Source of the DNA: Ignavibacteriaceae bacterium
Lineage (GTDB): Bacteria; Bacteroidota; Ignavibacteria; Ignavibacteriales; Ignavibacteriaceae
DNA: 64,000 nt
NCBI GenBank assembly: GCA_008933765.1
Contig: WBUK01000006.1
Coordinates: 62,001 to 126,000, forward strand
Direction of reading: 5' to 3'
Below, in pieces: positions 53,163 through 61,924 of the stretch (position 1 is the stretch's first letter; every line of letters starts with the position of its first letter). A model generated the notes under the pieces. That model searched no databases. It had not been told where the DNA came from and was given only the letters and a program-made list of their open reading frames with translations. Made by a program: the position numbers and the translations under genes.

Positions 53163-53723
53163 ATGAAGAAATTTTTTATATTATTTATTGCTTCCGTTGC
53201 TGTCACTCTCGGGCAGACGAACAAATGGTCAACACTTGAAGAGCTGACGCTTGTTCTCCCTGAACACGAAGCGCTCGCTCAGTTTGAGGGCGAGTGGGAT
53301 GTTGACATCCGGTTTTACTTCGATGATGCGCAAAAAAAACCTCTGAAAGGAACCGGGCACGCAGAAAACAAAGTTGTTTTGGGCGGCAGGTTCATTGAAT
53401 CCCGTTCACAGAACATAGCTTTTGGCATGTCGATCACCTCGATTGCATATCTGGGCTACGATATCCGATTGCAAAAATACACCCTTTATTCGATGGATGA
53501 ACTGGGGAATTTTGCCATTTCCGCTTATGGGGATTATTCCGCAGGAGAAAACAAGTTTTTGTTCGAGGGAAGTACGATGGACTATGTTACACAGGAAAAC
53601 CAGGAATTTAGAATTGTTTACGATTTTGAAAGCGATGACCTGATTAAATATTCAGTTGATTTTCTACTATCGGATGGCACCTTTAGGTCATATATTACCG
53701 CTGAGTTCAAACGAAAAAATTGA
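53163..53723 (+). CDS. Exported DUF1579-family protein
   Basis: This 186-aa protein has a signal peptide (residues 1-18, ending TLGQ) and a DUF1579-like beta-rich fold. HEALAQFEGEWDVDIRFYFD resembles the family opening HxxLxxLxGxW, followed by GTGHAENKVVLGGRFIESRS and a C-terminal barrel strand set. Members are poorly characterised and probably bind small molecules. No catalytic motif stands out. It starts close to a weak ribosome site and is followed by duplicated words GAACGACAAATATTTA before the next gene. Confidence 0.75.
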   Translation: MKKFFILFIASVAVTLGQTNKWSTLEELTLVLPEHEALAQFEGEWDVDIRFYFDDAQKKPLKGTGHAENKVVLGGRFIESRSQNIAFGMSITSIAYLGYDIRLQKYTLYSMDELGNFAISAYGDYSAGENKFLFEGSTMDYVTQENQEFRIVYDFESDDLIKYSVDFLLSDGTFRSYITAEFKRKN

Positions 53724-53787
53724 TTTTGGGTTTACCTGCGGGTGAGTAACAGTTAAAATCTAAGCACTGCGCGGTTAACAACTAAGA

Positions 53788-53847
53788 CTGAACGACAAAT
53801 ATTTAGCACACAACAGTTAGCACCCCACATTGAACGACAAATATTTA
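53788..53847 (+). repeat. Short direct repeat before the EVE gene
   Basis: TGAACGACAAATATTTA occurs twice (about 53789-53805 and 53831-53847), flanked by CAACAGTTAGCA-like and CAACGACTAACA-like words, giving a 42-bp unit. Confidence 0.7.
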
Positions 53848-53880
53848 ACGCACAACGACTAACAAACATAGGAGATAACG

Positions 53881-54345
53881 ATGAACTACTGGCTTGTTAA
53901 ATCTGAACCCGATGTTTTTTCAATCGATGACCTTGCAAATTCGCCGCAACAAACCACCTGCTGGGATGGTGTAAGAAACTATCAGGCACGAAATTTCCTG
54001 CGCGACTCGATGAAAATGGGCGATAAAGTACTTTTTTACCACAGCAATGCCGATCCGCTTTGCGTTATGGGATGGTGTGAAGTGGTGAAAGAGGGATACC
54101 CCGACACTACTGCATTCGACCCCGATTCCAAGCACTATGACCCCACTTCAACTCCTGAAAAACCAACTTGGTTCATGGTGGACCTCAAACTGAAAGAAAA
54201 ATTCAAAAGACCGGTTACTCTTCAGGAAGTTAAAGAAAATCCACTGCTGGAAGATATGATTTTAGTACGAAAAGGGAACAGACTTTCGGTCTTCCCCGTG
54301 AGCGAGAGCCACTTCCAAGAGATTCTTAAAATGAGCAAAGGTTAA
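53881..54345 (+). CDS. EVE-domain protein
   Basis: This 154-aa soluble protein is made up of an EVE domain (PUA-like fold, related to YTH). It opens MNYWLVKSEPDVFSIDDL with CWDGVRNYQARNFLRDSMKMGDKVLFYHS, the domain's aromatic-cage region. EVE domains bind modified bases in DNA or RNA and are often linked to modification-dependent restriction. An McrBC-type system lies 3.4 kb away, but with many genes between, so a link is only a thought. AGGAGA precedes the ATG. Length equals the domain. Confidence 0.92.
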   Translation: MNYWLVKSEPDVFSIDDLANSPQQTTCWDGVRNYQARNFLRDSMKMGDKVLFYHSNADPLCVMGWCEVVKEGYPDTTAFDPDSKHYDPTSTPEKPTWFMVDLKLKEKFKRPVTLQEVKENPLLEDMILVRKGNRLSVFPVSESHFQEILKMSKG

Positions 54346-54394
54346 ACCGGCCTTAGCGCTTATATTTGCAGCAACCTCGTTCGCTTAATTTCTT

Positions 54395-54402
54395 TATCTT
54401 TG
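54395..54402 (+). promoter_or_regulatory. Probable -7 element of the membrane protein-upp pair
   Basis: TATCTTTG matches TAnnTTTG. A start near 54408 lies inside the longest reading of the downstream gene, so translation should begin at 54435, not 54366. Confidence 0.5.
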
Positions 54403-54434
54403 TAACTGTATTTGGTAATTTTTTAAAAGGTTCA

Positions 54435-54827
54435 ATGCTTTTTATTGATATCCTTGTTTTCCTGTTGCCGGCGGTTTTCAGCCTCGCAATTCTGAGTGCG
54501 TCTTATTTCGCTTTCAGAAACTACCGGAAACAAAAAGGCATGTCGGAAACCCCTGAAAGAGATTTTCAGCTGCCGATTGATAAACAAAAAAAATACCTGT
54601 ACGGCTCTTATTACGATCCTGATTCCCCTATGCCCACTAGAAAGCGGTTCATCCCTTTCTTTCTTACTATCGTCATTCTGGAGGCGATTGCCTTAACGGG
54701 CTACTTGAACGACCGGGTGATCTTCGCATGGCTTTTCACATTTCTTGTTCTTGCTGTTGCAATTTTTACCGGAATCAGGTTCTTCAAAGTTATCATCGAC
54801 GATAAAACCGCCCAAAAAATCAAATGA
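54435..54827 (+). CDS. Small membrane protein, three predicted helices
   Basis: No family is recognised. Start ATG 54435 is chosen for AAGG upstream and the promoter position. The 130-aa product has one N-terminal helix (MLFIDILVFLLPAVFSLAIL), a charged cytoplasmic or periplasmic loop rich in Lys/Arg/Pro (about 30-70), and two close helices (FIPFFLTIVILEAIALTGYL and FAWLFTFLVLAVAIFTGI). It precedes upp by 10 bp, so the two are translationally close. Nothing links it to pyrimidine salvage other than position. Confidence 0.65.
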   Translation: MLFIDILVFLLPAVFSLAILSASYFAFRNYRKQKGMSETPERDFQLPIDKQKKYLYGSYYDPDSPMPTRKRFIPFFLTIVILEAIALTGYLNDRVIFAWLFTFLVLAVAIFTGIRFFKVIIDDKTAQKIK

Positions 54828-54837
54828 ATGGAGTAGA

Positions 54838-55467
54838 ATGAACAATAATCTTACCGTTGTAAGCAACAACCTCGTGCTAAGAGATATTACCTACCTGCGA
54901 GATAAAAACACACCGCACAGAGATTTCAGAACAGCGCTTGACAGAATTGCATATTCATTATGCATAGCGATGAGCGACCATATCAAGATGAGGGAAGTGG
55001 AGATTGAAACACCTTTGGAGCTTACCCGTGGGAAAAAATTTGCCTCACCAATTGTGCTTGTGCCCATTTTAAGAGCAGGGCTTTCGATGGCTAACGCTTT
55101 CTTAGAATTGTTGCCGCAGGCGAAAATGGGGCACATCGGTATTAAGAGAAACGAAGAAACCTTAGAGCCGATCGATTATTACTACAAAACACCGAAAGAA
55201 CTTGAACACTCACTCGTAATTATACTTGACCCTATGCTTGCAACCGGGGGAAGTGTTTCATCCGCTATTAAAATTCTCAAGGGAAATGGTGCCAAGCATA
55301 TCGTTATCGCTGCAATTATTTCGTCTCCCGAGGGTGTGCAAAGAATTCTCAACGACCACAGCGATGTCTCGATATACACTGCTAATCTCGACAGAGGGTT
55401 GAACGAAAAAGGATACATTGTACCCGGACTCGGCGACGCCGGTGACAGGGTTTTTGGTACCTTGTAA
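54838..55467 (+). CDS. upp: Uracil phosphoribosyltransferase
   Basis: It salvages uracil to UMP using PRPP. Start 54838 is chosen for the GGAG site; the open frame extends upstream only by reading through the membrane-protein gene. The 209-aa product has the PRPP loop DPMLATGGS (131-139), VPILRAGLSM (about 75-84) and the uracil-binding C-terminus YIVPGLGDAGDRVFGT. Length matches the family. It is the second gene of a probable pair and is followed by a strong terminator. Confidence 0.96.
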   Translation: MNNNLTVVSNNLVLRDITYLRDKNTPHRDFRTALDRIAYSLCIAMSDHIKMREVEIETPLELTRGKKFASPIVLVPILRAGLSMANAFLELLPQAKMGHIGIKRNEETLEPIDYYYKTPKELEHSLVIILDPMLATGGSVSSAIKILKGNGAKHIVIAAIISSPEGVQRILNDHSDVSIYTANLDRGLNEKGYIVPGLGDAGDRVFGTL

Positions 55468-55614
55468 ACGGCAGGATAACATTTTTTTGCTTTTTCGCCT
55501 GTTGGCTTCCGGGTAAAGATAATAGAATTTCGCAGCGGCTCTGCTGCAAAAGCTTGTTTTGTTTTTCCGAACTATTATCCACTCTTTGAAATCGCTCGTT
55601 TTTTTGAAGATATA

Positions 55615-55655
55615 AAAAAAAGCACAGAAACTTAAATCGCTTCTGTGCTTTTTTA
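55615..55655. terminator. Bidirectional terminator between upp and the PLP enzyme
   Basis: AAAAAAAGCACAGAA pairs with TTCTGTGCTTTTTT around ACTTAAATCGC. It serves both the rightward upp unit and the leftward PLP gene. Farther on, AACCGGAA/TATGAATCAAT words near 55688 and 55750 are diverged direct repeats. No gene lies in 55468-55793. Confidence 0.85.
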
Positions 55656-55793
55656 TATTTTTGGTTCTTTTAATGCGCTTATAAAACCAACCGGATATGA
55701 ATCAATTTAATTTGAATTAATTTTTCACCAAACTGTCGGTTGAAAATTAACCGGAAGTGAATCAATCCAATGTTCAGCGAAAAATCCCTGTCC

Positions 55794-57020
55794 CTATCTG
55801 AACAGGTTTTTCTCCTGTTTAACAGTGAGCGCTTCGCCAACCTCATAGAGGGCGGCTTCCAAGTCTTTGATTATATCTTTGTAGTGTTCAATCCCTACGG
55901 AAAGGCGAACCATACCTTCGTCAATTCCGGCTTCTTTTCTGGCATCGGGTCCCATCGAGAAGTGAGTCATACTTGCCGGGTGCTGAATCAGAGTTTCAAC
56001 TCCGCCCAAACTCACCGCTAACTGGCAAAGTTTAACCGAGTTCATCATAATTTCGCCCGCATCGTATCCCCCCTTAAGGTGGAAAGTAATCATACCGCCG
56101 TGCCCTTTATGCTGCTTCAGCCCCGTGAAATAGTGCGGGTGAGAGCGAAGCCCGGGATAAGTAACCGACTGAATCAAATCGTGCTTTTCGAGAAATTCTG
56201 CCACTTTTTGAGCGTTTTCGCAGTGCCTTTCCATTCTTAAAGCGAGGGTTTTAATCCCTCTGTGAACCAAAAACGAATTAAATGGGTCAATAACACCGCC
56301 GGTTTGGTTCAACACTTTTTTAAGCGGCGAATAGTCCGAGGGCTCTTTCACCACGATTATCCCCGCCACTACATCTGCGTGCCCGTTTAAAAATTTTGTC
56401 ATCGAGTGAACAACCACATCCGCGCCAAACTCGAACGGTTTTTGAAGTGCAGGCGACATAAAAGTGTTGTCAACGCACACTTTTGCGCCACCCTCGTGGG
56501 CAATTTTAACAATTTCGCCCAAATCACTTATTGCAAGCGTTGGGTTACCCGGTGTTTCAATGTAAACCAATTTTGTCTCCGGGCGCATTGCCTCTTTTAC
56601 TGCGTTGAGGTCAGAAGTGTCAACGAACGACACTTCCACGCCGAAGCGCGTGTAAACCGTTCTTAAAAGCGTGTTTGTGGGCCCGTAAACCGCTTGTGAG
56701 CAGAGAACATGGTCGCCCGCGGAAAGAAAAGTTGCGAAAACAACATTAATCGCTGCCATTCCACTTGCGCAACCTAAGGCTTTGGCGCCACCTTCTAACG
56801 CGGCAACGGAGTCTTCCATCGCTTCAATTGTTGGATTGCTCATCCGGGTATAGATATGTCCCTTCCCCTCGCCGGCAAAAAGTGCCGCACCGTGCTGAGC
56901 CGATTTGAACTTGAAAGTTGAGGTCTGATAAATGGGCGGAACTACCGAACCAAACTCATATTCGTCAATCCCAGCATGCACACACATCGATTCAAAGCTA
57001 ATATTCTTGTGATCTTCCAT
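55794..57020 (-). CDS. Trans-sulfuration PLP enzyme (cystathionine gamma-synthase / methionine gamma-lyase family)
   Basis: This 408-aa PLP enzyme has the Cys/Met-metabolism fold. PLP lysine is K209 in SMTKFLNGH. Tyr112 (VYGPT) stacks on the cofactor, and the start SMCVHAGIDEYEFGSVVPPIYQTST is the family N-terminus. The methionine gamma-lyase signature cysteine after the tyrosine is absent (PT), so a synthase or beta/gamma-lyase role on O-acyl-homoserine or cystathionine is as likely. I would not assign metB, metC or mdeA firmly. It is a single leftward gene. Confidence 0.85.
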   Translation of the reverse strand: MEDHKNISFESMCVHAGIDEYEFGSVVPPIYQTSTFKFKSAQHGAALFAGEGKGHIYTRMSNPTIEAMEDSVAALEGGAKALGCASGMAAINVVFATFLSAGDHVLCSQAVYGPTNTLLRTVYTRFGVEVSFVDTSDLNAVKEAMRPETKLVYIETPGNPTLAISDLGEIVKIAHEGGAKVCVDNTFMSPALQKPFEFGADVVVHSMTKFLNGHADVVAGIIVVKEPSDYSPLKKVLNQTGGVIDPFNSFLVHRGIKTLALRMERHCENAQKVAEFLEKHDLIQSVTYPGLRSHPHYFTGLKQHKGHGGMITFHLKGGYDAGEIMMNSVKLCQLAVSLGGVETLIQHPASMTHFSMGPDARKEAGIDEGMVRLSVGIEHYKDIIKDLEAALYEVGEALTVKQEKNLFR

Positions 57021-57127
57021 TTGTATCTCTCAAAATTATTCAAAAAACTTATGCAATATACAGAATTTCTCAAGTTTGATGTCTCAATTATTCTAAGCAA
57101 TTTCTTCTGTCGGTTAGATACACCCGG

Positions 57128-57240
57128 CTAACCTGGCACTTCACTCAATCTGAATTATTCTGAGTCGCTTTTTTATAAGGGAACCTATCAATGCTAACTC
57201 GGCACTTCACTTAATCTGAATTATTCTAAGTCGCTTTTTC
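57128..57240 (+). repeat. 65-bp tandem duplication
   Basis: GCTAAC(C/T)(T/C)GGCACTTCACT and the following ATCTGAATTATTCT(G/A)AGTCGC plus T-run occur at 57128 and 57193. A related AATTATTCTAAGC word lies near 57090. Confidence 0.75.
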
Positions 57241-57292
57241 TACAGGATAACTCATCCATGCTTATGCCACCCCTTATATTGCCATAATTTCC

Positions 57293-58660
57293 CTATGCTG
57301 CTTTTTCAGAGGGCAAAGATTTAATTATCATAAGAATTTCATCAACTACTTTTGCAGACTGGCCCAAATCGAACGGGACGCCAAGAAGTATAACACGGTT
57401 AATGAAATCTCTCTGCAAACTATTGTATTTTAACTTAAAATGGTATGGTTCAGACGATGGGTAGCAAAGAAAAGCTGTTTTTTGGTTTGATTCTGGAAAT
57501 TTTGTGAAAGAAGAGTAAGCCAGAATTTGATGAAGATCGTGCCGGTGTTCTTCTTTCAGTGAGTCTGTGGAAGAATCTGTATTATAAAGATGGGATTTGT
57601 ATTTTGCATCGATCATTATTGTTTCATCTCTGGTTTCGTATATGATATCCGGGCTAAGGTGCTTTAATTTCCATCCTACCGGAGCCTGCCCCACTTCACG
57701 CAATTGAGAATTATTAATAACTTTACCGCCATATCGTTGGCTGACCAATTTAAATATGTACTGAATGTATCTTTCATACAGTTCGGATAAATTAACCCGC
57801 CAAGCCAAAGATGAAACGAATTTGTTTTGCAGAATACGATTAGCGATCTCTTTACATTGTTTAACTATTGGTGGATCCGAAACCCTGGTTACCATTGCTG
57901 ATACCCTCATTGGGGGGATGAACTCCAATTTTTTGTCGATAAATTGAAGATCGTTAGAAACATTTAATCTAACTTTTAATGGTGTGTTGGTGGAAAGCAG
58001 TTCCTTTTTGCAAAGTTCATATACATATTTTATTTGGCAGTATTCAGGATGAAAAGATGAAAGTTCATTTTTCCTGCACAAGAATTTTAGTCTTCTCTCA
58101 ACTTTGTATTCGTTCCGGGCGTAATCATCCCAATCGACATTCCCTGCCGGTTCATTCAATAACCGGGTTACTTGCCGAAATTTATTCCAGTTTTGGGTTA
58201 CTAATTGGCGCAGGGCATTTACAAACTTTATAGCCTCTAAAAACAACGGGGGTTCTAAAATTTTATTTGATTTTAGAATTGAATCTTTTTTGTACTCAAT
58301 TACTAAGTCGTGTTTAATTTTCTGAATAATATCTGTTATAGTCGTAAAATCTTTTGATTTTACATAACGAGGTGTAACCAAAAAGTCGGCTACAGGAAGC
58401 CCTGTACTGGATGAAATTATCGGCACTGCCCCGATATATTGTCCGGATTTGAAGTAAACAGAAACTTTATCGTCACTTCCCTCTGTGATACTTTCAACTC
58501 CCAGAAAATGCAGATTTTCTTTATTATATTGAATGAGTTTTAGGATAAGGTTCCCAACATCTCGTTTCTGAGAGTTTTTGAGATAGTTCTTTCTGATCTC
58601 CTCACCTAAAAAAGCTTTTGATCGCTCTGTTAAGCATTCTATTTCAAAAAAGATATCCAT
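57293..58660 (-). CDS. mcrC: McrC-like nuclease subunit of an McrBC-type restriction system
   Basis: McrC is the endonuclease partner that cuts when the McrB motor translocates on modified DNA. The 455-aa product ends in a PD-(D/E)xK nuclease: Asp338 in LSPDIIYE, then DAKYK with Asp351 and Lys353. The N-terminal half is a mixed domain that should contact McrB and the target. Length is longer than E. coli McrC (348 aa). It starts 6 bp after the mcrB stop on the same strand, as expected for an operon. This is the modification-dependent type IV group, but the recognised base is not predictable. Confidence 0.87.
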   Translation of the reverse strand: MDIFFEIECLTERSKAFLGEEIRKNYLKNSQKRDVGNLILKLIQYNKENLHFLGVESITEGSDDKVSVYFKSGQYIGAVPIISSSTGLPVADFLVTPRYVKSKDFTTITDIIQKIKHDLVIEYKKDSILKSNKILEPPLFLEAIKFVNALRQLVTQNWNKFRQVTRLLNEPAGNVDWDDYARNEYKVERRLKFLCRKNELSSFHPEYCQIKYVYELCKKELLSTNTPLKVRLNVSNDLQFIDKKLEFIPPMRVSAMVTRVSDPPIVKQCKEIANRILQNKFVSSLAWRVNLSELYERYIQYIFKLVSQRYGGKVINNSQLREVGQAPVGWKLKHLSPDIIYETRDETIMIDAKYKSHLYNTDSSTDSLKEEHRHDLHQILAYSSFTKFPESNQKTAFLCYPSSEPYHFKLKYNSLQRDFINRVILLGVPFDLGQSAKVVDEILMIIKSLPSEKAA

Positions 58661-58666
58661 AGGAAA

Positions 58667-60163
58667 TTACTCAAAAAGAGGAGTTTGAATTTCTTTCATA
58701 AAAAAGACATTAAATTCGTTAACTGCATCTAACAACAGCCCTTCGGCAACATATTCACGAATTAAAGGTAATAGCTCATACCGGAGACGGTCTTTCATTG
58801 CTTCATCTTCATTATCTCCTTCAGGTACTATAAAATATGAATGTCCGGGCTGCAAATTAAGCTCGTCATGGCTGGCATATTCGTAAAAGATATCAGCAAT
58901 TCTGTCGAAATATTCCTTATAAAAAGTCATACCATCAGAAGTCTTCGTCTTTAAATCTTTTTTTGTCAAAACTCTTGGTTTCAAAGTGTACCACGCAAAA
59001 CGCCTACGCAATGCAAAATCCACAACCGCTAAACTTCTATCAGCTGTATTCATTGTAGCAATAACATAAAAATTGTCAGGAAGGTTATGGACTTTTTTCC
59101 CAGGATACAATTCTATCCCATCAAAACCATCATTTTCACTATCTTTCTCTTTTCTCTGATATTCAAAAAGATAAAAGATAGGGCCCAGAACATTTGAGAG
59201 ATTGGCACGATTGATTTCATCTATAATAAGAAGAACTTTTTTCTCGGATGTTTCATTTTTTGCTTTTTCAAAGGCTTCTATAAAAATACCCATATGTTCT
59301 TTGTAATTCACATTTTTCTCTTCAAGTCCGGGTCTTATTCCGTAAATAAAATCAGAATAAGTGGTTTCAGCATGAAATTGTGTGAAGAATGTCTCATATT
59401 TCTTCTCTTTCTTCTCTTTCTCCTTTTTCTCCTCTGCAATTTTCTTTGCAATATATGTTTTCCCTACACCTGGCGCCCCTTGAAGAACTATAAATTTTCT
59501 TTTTTCAAGTAAGTTTTTAATTTTATCAATTTCAGGTTCATTAGTTAAACCATGATCAGTAATTTTTTTTATCGCCTCATCAATTTCCTTGTCGTGGACT
59601 TGATTACTTCTCCAATCCCTCATTTTCGCGTATGTGGCTAAAAATTCATCGAATATTTTTATTACATAAACTTTATCTTTCTTTTCCTCATTTTCTGGAT
59701 CAGTAACAGTTTCTTCCCCCTCCCCTTTTTTTGGATCAAAAACTTCAGCAGCTAAGACCACCTTTTGATAACTATTAAAAGCTTCATAAACATCACTTTT
59801 ATCTTCTTCTTCGAGAGCTAACTTTATTCCCTCAAGTGGGCGTTCAATATCCGTAAAATCCGATTTAATTAAACCATTTTTATGTGTAAGTATTGAAAAT
59901 TTCCTTCGTGTACCTGGATGTTTTGCTAAAGTTTGATCATTTGCGAAACCCAAACTGCCGACGGCTAAACATACTACCCACTTTTTCTTGGGGTCACTTG
60001 AAGGAAAAACAACCAGACACAGATCATGATATTGTCCACTTCTGTCTTCTTGCGGAGAAATAAAACCAAAAAATTTCTTATTTTTTTTTCTTAGTATCTT
60101 TGTCTTCTGTTTCGTCTTCAATATTTTTTCTAAACGTATAATCGATCCCTTCCACCCCACCAA
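58667..60163 (-). CDS. mcrB: McrB-like AAA+ GTPase, main frame (5' end shifted)
   Basis: This is the motor subunit of an McrBC-type system. The 498-aa frame has Walker A GAPGVGKTY (229-237), Walker B LLIIDEINRA (311-320), the McrB signature MNTADRS (371-377) and an arginine-finger segment LRRRF (385-389). A Lys/Glu-rich tract (about 242-256) interrupts the AAA+ core. Only the part after the poly-A run (residue about 28 on, NKKFFGFISPQED) looks natural. The true N-terminus is encoded by the overlapping frame at 60078-60308. Removing one A from the run at 60081-60089 fuses them into one 546-aa protein. Confidence 0.82.
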   Translation of the reverse strand: MVGWKGSIIRLEKILKTKQKTKILRKKNKKFFGFISPQEDRSGQYHDLCLVVFPSSDPKKKWVVCLAVGSLGFANDQTLAKHPGTRRKFSILTHKNGLIKSDFTDIERPLEGIKLALEEEDKSDVYEAFNSYQKVVLAAEVFDPKKGEGEETVTDPENEEKKDKVYVIKIFDEFLATYAKMRDWRSNQVHDKEIDEAIKKITDHGLTNEPEIDKIKNLLEKRKFIVLQGAPGVGKTYIAKKIAEEKKEKEKKEKKYETFFTQFHAETTYSDFIYGIRPGLEEKNVNYKEHMGIFIEAFEKAKNETSEKKVLLIIDEINRANLSNVLGPIFYLFEYQRKEKDSENDGFDGIELYPGKKVHNLPDNFYVIATMNTADRSLAVVDFALRRRFAWYTLKPRVLTKKDLKTKTSDGMTFYKEYFDRIADIFYEYASHDELNLQPGHSYFIVPEGDNEDEAMKDRLRYELLPLIREYVAEGLLLDAVNEFNVFFMKEIQTPLFE

Positions 60164-60308
60164 AACCTTTTGCTCTTAGTTTAACCATTATTGCAATCGA
60201 TTCAATCGAAAATTTTTCTTTTCCGTTGCCATTTTTAGTGGTTGCTCCCTTTTTTGGGATATCCTCCGAAGTCGAGTTACTGTTTTGATTACTTTCATCA
60301 TTTGCCAT
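60078..60308 (-). CDS. mcrB: N-terminal part of McrB-like protein, separated by a frameshift
   Basis: This 76-codon frame starts MANDESNQNSNSTSEDIP and contains KFSIESIAIMVKLRAKGFGG, then reaches a stop immediately after AAG and nine A (KKKK then TAA). The downstream McrB frame overlaps it and continues naturally only if the run is one base shorter or two longer. It is therefore the missing N-terminus of mcrB. It could equally be an assembly error at the homopolymer or a phase-variable switch. Confidence 0.6.
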   Translation of the reverse strand: MANDESNQNSNSTSEDIPKKGATTKNGNGKEKFSIESIAIMVKLRAKGFGGVEGIDYTFRKNIEDETEDKDTKKKK

Positions 60309-60687
60309 CTTTTTACGCCAAGTTTTGATAATTTTTAAGTTTAATTATGTATTTATTCCCAGGTTAAATACTTCAACAGGGGTTTTCTGAATTTTCGAAT
60401 TTTCACAAAAGATAAATTCGATAATCTCAAAATTATTAATTTTAGGTTGCGAATCCATACACATAAAAGTACTATTTCTGAGAGACTGTGCATAATTTTC
60501 TTGCCTCTTTAGAAAGGTTTGCAAACTAAAGCTTCAATAATGATTACATTAATTTTAACGACTAAAAATTAAACATCAGATAAAAAATCTTAAATTGCGT
60601 GGCAATGAAAACGACAGTTTTTGAACCACCAACTTTAACAAGTAAAATAACATATAAAAATATAATATTTATTTAATACAAAACTCC

Positions 60688-60710
60688 GGGATGTCACCAC
60701 CCGACATCCC
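60688..60710. other. Perfect hairpin in the gene-free region
   Basis: GGGATGTC pairs with GACATCCC around ACCACCC. No T-run follows, so it is not a standard terminator; it may be a protein site or mobile-element end. Confidence 0.5.
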
Positions 60711-61031
60711 TCGAAGATGGTGCGTTTAATTTTACCCTGAAGTCGGTGATAGTACTGTCTTATAATTTTTCCCTGTGCCTGTGAAGGCCTGATGATGCGT
60801 TAACTTGCCCTGAGACCGTTATAGTTTTTAATTGTATTTCGTCCCCTTTATTCCGGTACCAATTTTGCAATTAGGATTTAACTGAACTTTATTGTAGTAT
60901 TAACTAAACCCCGTTGATAAACTCAATGAGTAGAGACAGAAATTTCCTGAGACCTGTTGTAGTTTTTGTTGAACCTCTTTTACATATTTGAGCCTGAGGA
61001 AAAACTACCTTAAACCTGTTATGGCTCTGTT

Positions 61032-61135
61032 TTTTTCTAACCCTGAAATTCCCGTTAAAATTTAAAATTTCTGCGGGAAATTTATGTCCATGCAGTTGAC
61101 AAAGCGATTAATAAACTCTGTTTTTAAGAATAGAA
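61032..61135 (+). repeat. Inverted-repeat partner of 43010-43110
   Basis: This stretch matches the reverse complement of 43010-43110 along roughly 100 bp with scattered mismatches, best at TCTGCGGGAAATTTATG and CAAAGCGATTAATAAA. Confidence 0.7.
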
Positions 61136-61924
61136 AAAGAAAAAAGTGTTCTATTTTTCGATTTTTTGCGCATATTTGGGCTTAAAATTCAGGTTTATAG
61201 AGAACTTAACCGGAATCTCTTGATTTATATTTAAGGTTGGAGTAAATTTCAATAGATCTGAGAGGAAACAATCTGTGTCAACCAACCCTTAATTATGGAT
61301 ACCTTTGGGGGGTGTAAATTGAAAACTTATGAGGGGGAGCCAATCTGTATTCACTCTGTCCTTCAAAATGAAAATTCGTTGGCGGGTGTAAACTTGAAAA
61401 TAAAGGTGGAGAAGCCAAAAGAGAACTCTCTTTCTGTAATATATTAAAGAGTGGATAAAAATTTGGGAGTGTAAGAGGGAGTGTAAGAAAATTTTAGTAA
61501 TCCCTCCTATTCAAGATTTTTTATTCCTGTTTCATATTTTTTAATAAATCTTTAATATTTTTTTCACTTTTTATGCAGTTTGGGATATTTTTGGTACCCT
61601 CCCCTTTCGAGATACGAAAAAATTTCGTTGAAATTTGGCTGAAGTTGCGTTTTTTATTTAAACATCTCCATATTTTTTTATAATTTGATTGATATTTTGT
61701 TTTTTATTTAAATATCTGCATATTTTTTCATAATTTTGTGGTGAGGTTTTGTCTGAGGTTAACCGTACTTTTTGGGTTTGGTAATAACGCACTACAGAAT
61801 AAGTTGGATTACGGCCGGTTATTACTGCTAAAAAGTATTTTTAGGGGTTAATTGTTTCATTTTAGTGCAATAATCATTAAATATTCATTTGATTTGTTGA
61901 TTTAATATTCAGGGATGATATTAT

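Larger units (their letters stand above)
60309..61924. other. 1.6-kb gene-free repeat-rich region
   Basis: No gene was seen. It contains a perfect hairpin GGGATGTC/GACATCCC (60688-60710), degenerate CCTGAGACC...GTTATAGTTTTT words near 60810, 60950 and 61010, the inverted-repeat partner of 43 kb (61032-61135), and loose 70-bp repeats with GGTGTAAA-TTGAAAA and CAATCTGTATTCA words (about 61260-61440). Confidence 0.55.
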
